A DNA stretch of 15,085 nucleotides from Candidatus Shapirobacteria bacterium (lineage in GTDB: Bacteria; Patescibacteriota; Microgenomatia; UBA12405). Shown here in pieces: positions 14,714-15,085 of the stretch (position 1 is the first letter of the stretch; each line of letters begins with the position of its first letter). The translations under genes were made by a program, and so were the position numbers. The notes under the pieces were generated by a model. It worked only from the letters and a program-made list of their open reading frames with translations, was not told where the DNA came from and ran no database searches. The stretch spans positions 1 to 15,085 of the forward strand of contig VFLE01000139.1 in NCBI GenBank assembly GCA_009885205.1. The letters run 5' to 3'.

Positions 14714-15085
14714 ATGTATAATATTTTTCAACAGTCTATAAACAAAATGAAAAAAGGAGGTGATTTAGGATTTTTTTCCATAGCCGCTGCTCCTTCGTCA
14801 AATATAGTATATCCCTATTCAGAAATCGACCAGAATTACATAGGTAATATCGAGAGATCTATACCAAAACTTTCATCGATGGACTATTACAATGGAGCGC
14901 AGTCATCAGAAATAAATATCCGGAAAAAATTATTGAACGATAAAATGAGAACACGTAATCAAATCATAGAAATGAACTCATCAAAAAAAATGGGGAATGC
15001 AAAATCCCTACCTTTTTCAAATATGGGTAAAAGTACTACTAGTTACACATATAATCCGCGAGAATTACCCCCTCCAAAAAATACT
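14714..15085 (+). CDS. Hypothetical protein, 3' truncated by window edge
   Basis: The frame stays open for 124 codons to the right edge. It starts MYNIFQQSINKMKKGGDLGFF from ATG 14714; a second in-frame ATG at 14747 (MKKGGDLGFFSIAAAP) is equally possible. The visible part is rich in Ser, Asn, Lys and Tyr, with a conserved-looking SNIVYPYSEIDQNYIGNIE stretch and a polar, Pro-containing end. It has no membrane segment or recognised motif. It lies just behind the gene ending at 14697 on the same strand and may share its transcript. The rest of the protein lies outside the window, so no function can be suggested. Confidence 0.65.
   Translation, partial: MYNIFQQSINKMKKGGDLGFFSIAAAPSSNIVYPYSEIDQNYIGNIERSIPKLSSMDYYNGAQSSEINIRKKLLNDKMRTRNQIIEMNSSKKMGNAKSLPFSNMGKSTTSYTYNPRELPPPKNT

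Overview
The window looks like a segment of a large eukaryotic DNA virus (Nucleocytoviricota, order Imitervirales), most likely an algal 'extended Mimiviridae' / Mesomimiviridae-type virus related to the Phaeocystis globosa, Chrysochromulina ericina and Organic Lake viruses. Four things point this way. It encodes a MutS with a C-terminal HNH nuclease domain (the MutS7 type known from giant viruses). It encodes a full-length eukaryote-like RNA polymerase subunit 2, uninterrupted by an intein. Two genes have the mimivirid early promoter octamer AAAATTGA upstream. The DNA is AT-rich and compact, with intron-less genes on both strands and hairpins at gene 3' ends. No tRNA, rRNA, CRISPR or insertion sequence was seen.

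Layout, left to right. Positions 1-170 hold a structured repeat block with nested hairpins and three copies of a 16-bp unit, one inverted. A small coiled-coil ORFan follows (199-504, +), then a small protein with a basic RS-rich tail (568-963, -). MutS7-HNH (1160-4111, +) converges on a conserved disordered/basic protein (4184-5200, -), which lies behind a CbbX-like AAA+ ATPase (5265-6527, -). Divergent from the ATPase is an early-type cysteine-motif protein (6632-7078, +). It converges on a 390-aa protein with the features of an ADP-ribosyltransferase (7258-8430, -). RPB2 (8614-12393, +) converges on a hypothetical protein (12487-13551, -). That gene is divergent from another hypothetical protein (13618-14697, +), which is followed closely by a gene running off the right edge (14714-15085, +).

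Functional reading. RPB2 belongs to the viral transcription machinery, and MutS7 to DNA repair or replication fidelity (possibly self-contained mismatch cleavage through its HNH domain). The AAA+ ATPase is probably a remodelling motor with an unknown client. The putative ADP-ribosyltransferase is the best candidate for a host-manipulation effector. It and two other minus-strand proteins carry strongly basic terminal segments, as do many giant-virus virion or DNA-associated proteins; packaging is inference only.

Regulation. Six gene ends carry a convincing potential hairpin at or just after the stop codon, one carries a longer hairpin shared across a convergent junction, and one is a weak case. 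This matches the hairpin rule for transcript 3' ends described in Mimivirus. Four of five minus-strand genes have AGTA 2-5 nt before the start codon and lack AAAATTGA. The AAAATTGA genes (6632 and RPB2) lack AGTA. This hints at two promoter classes.
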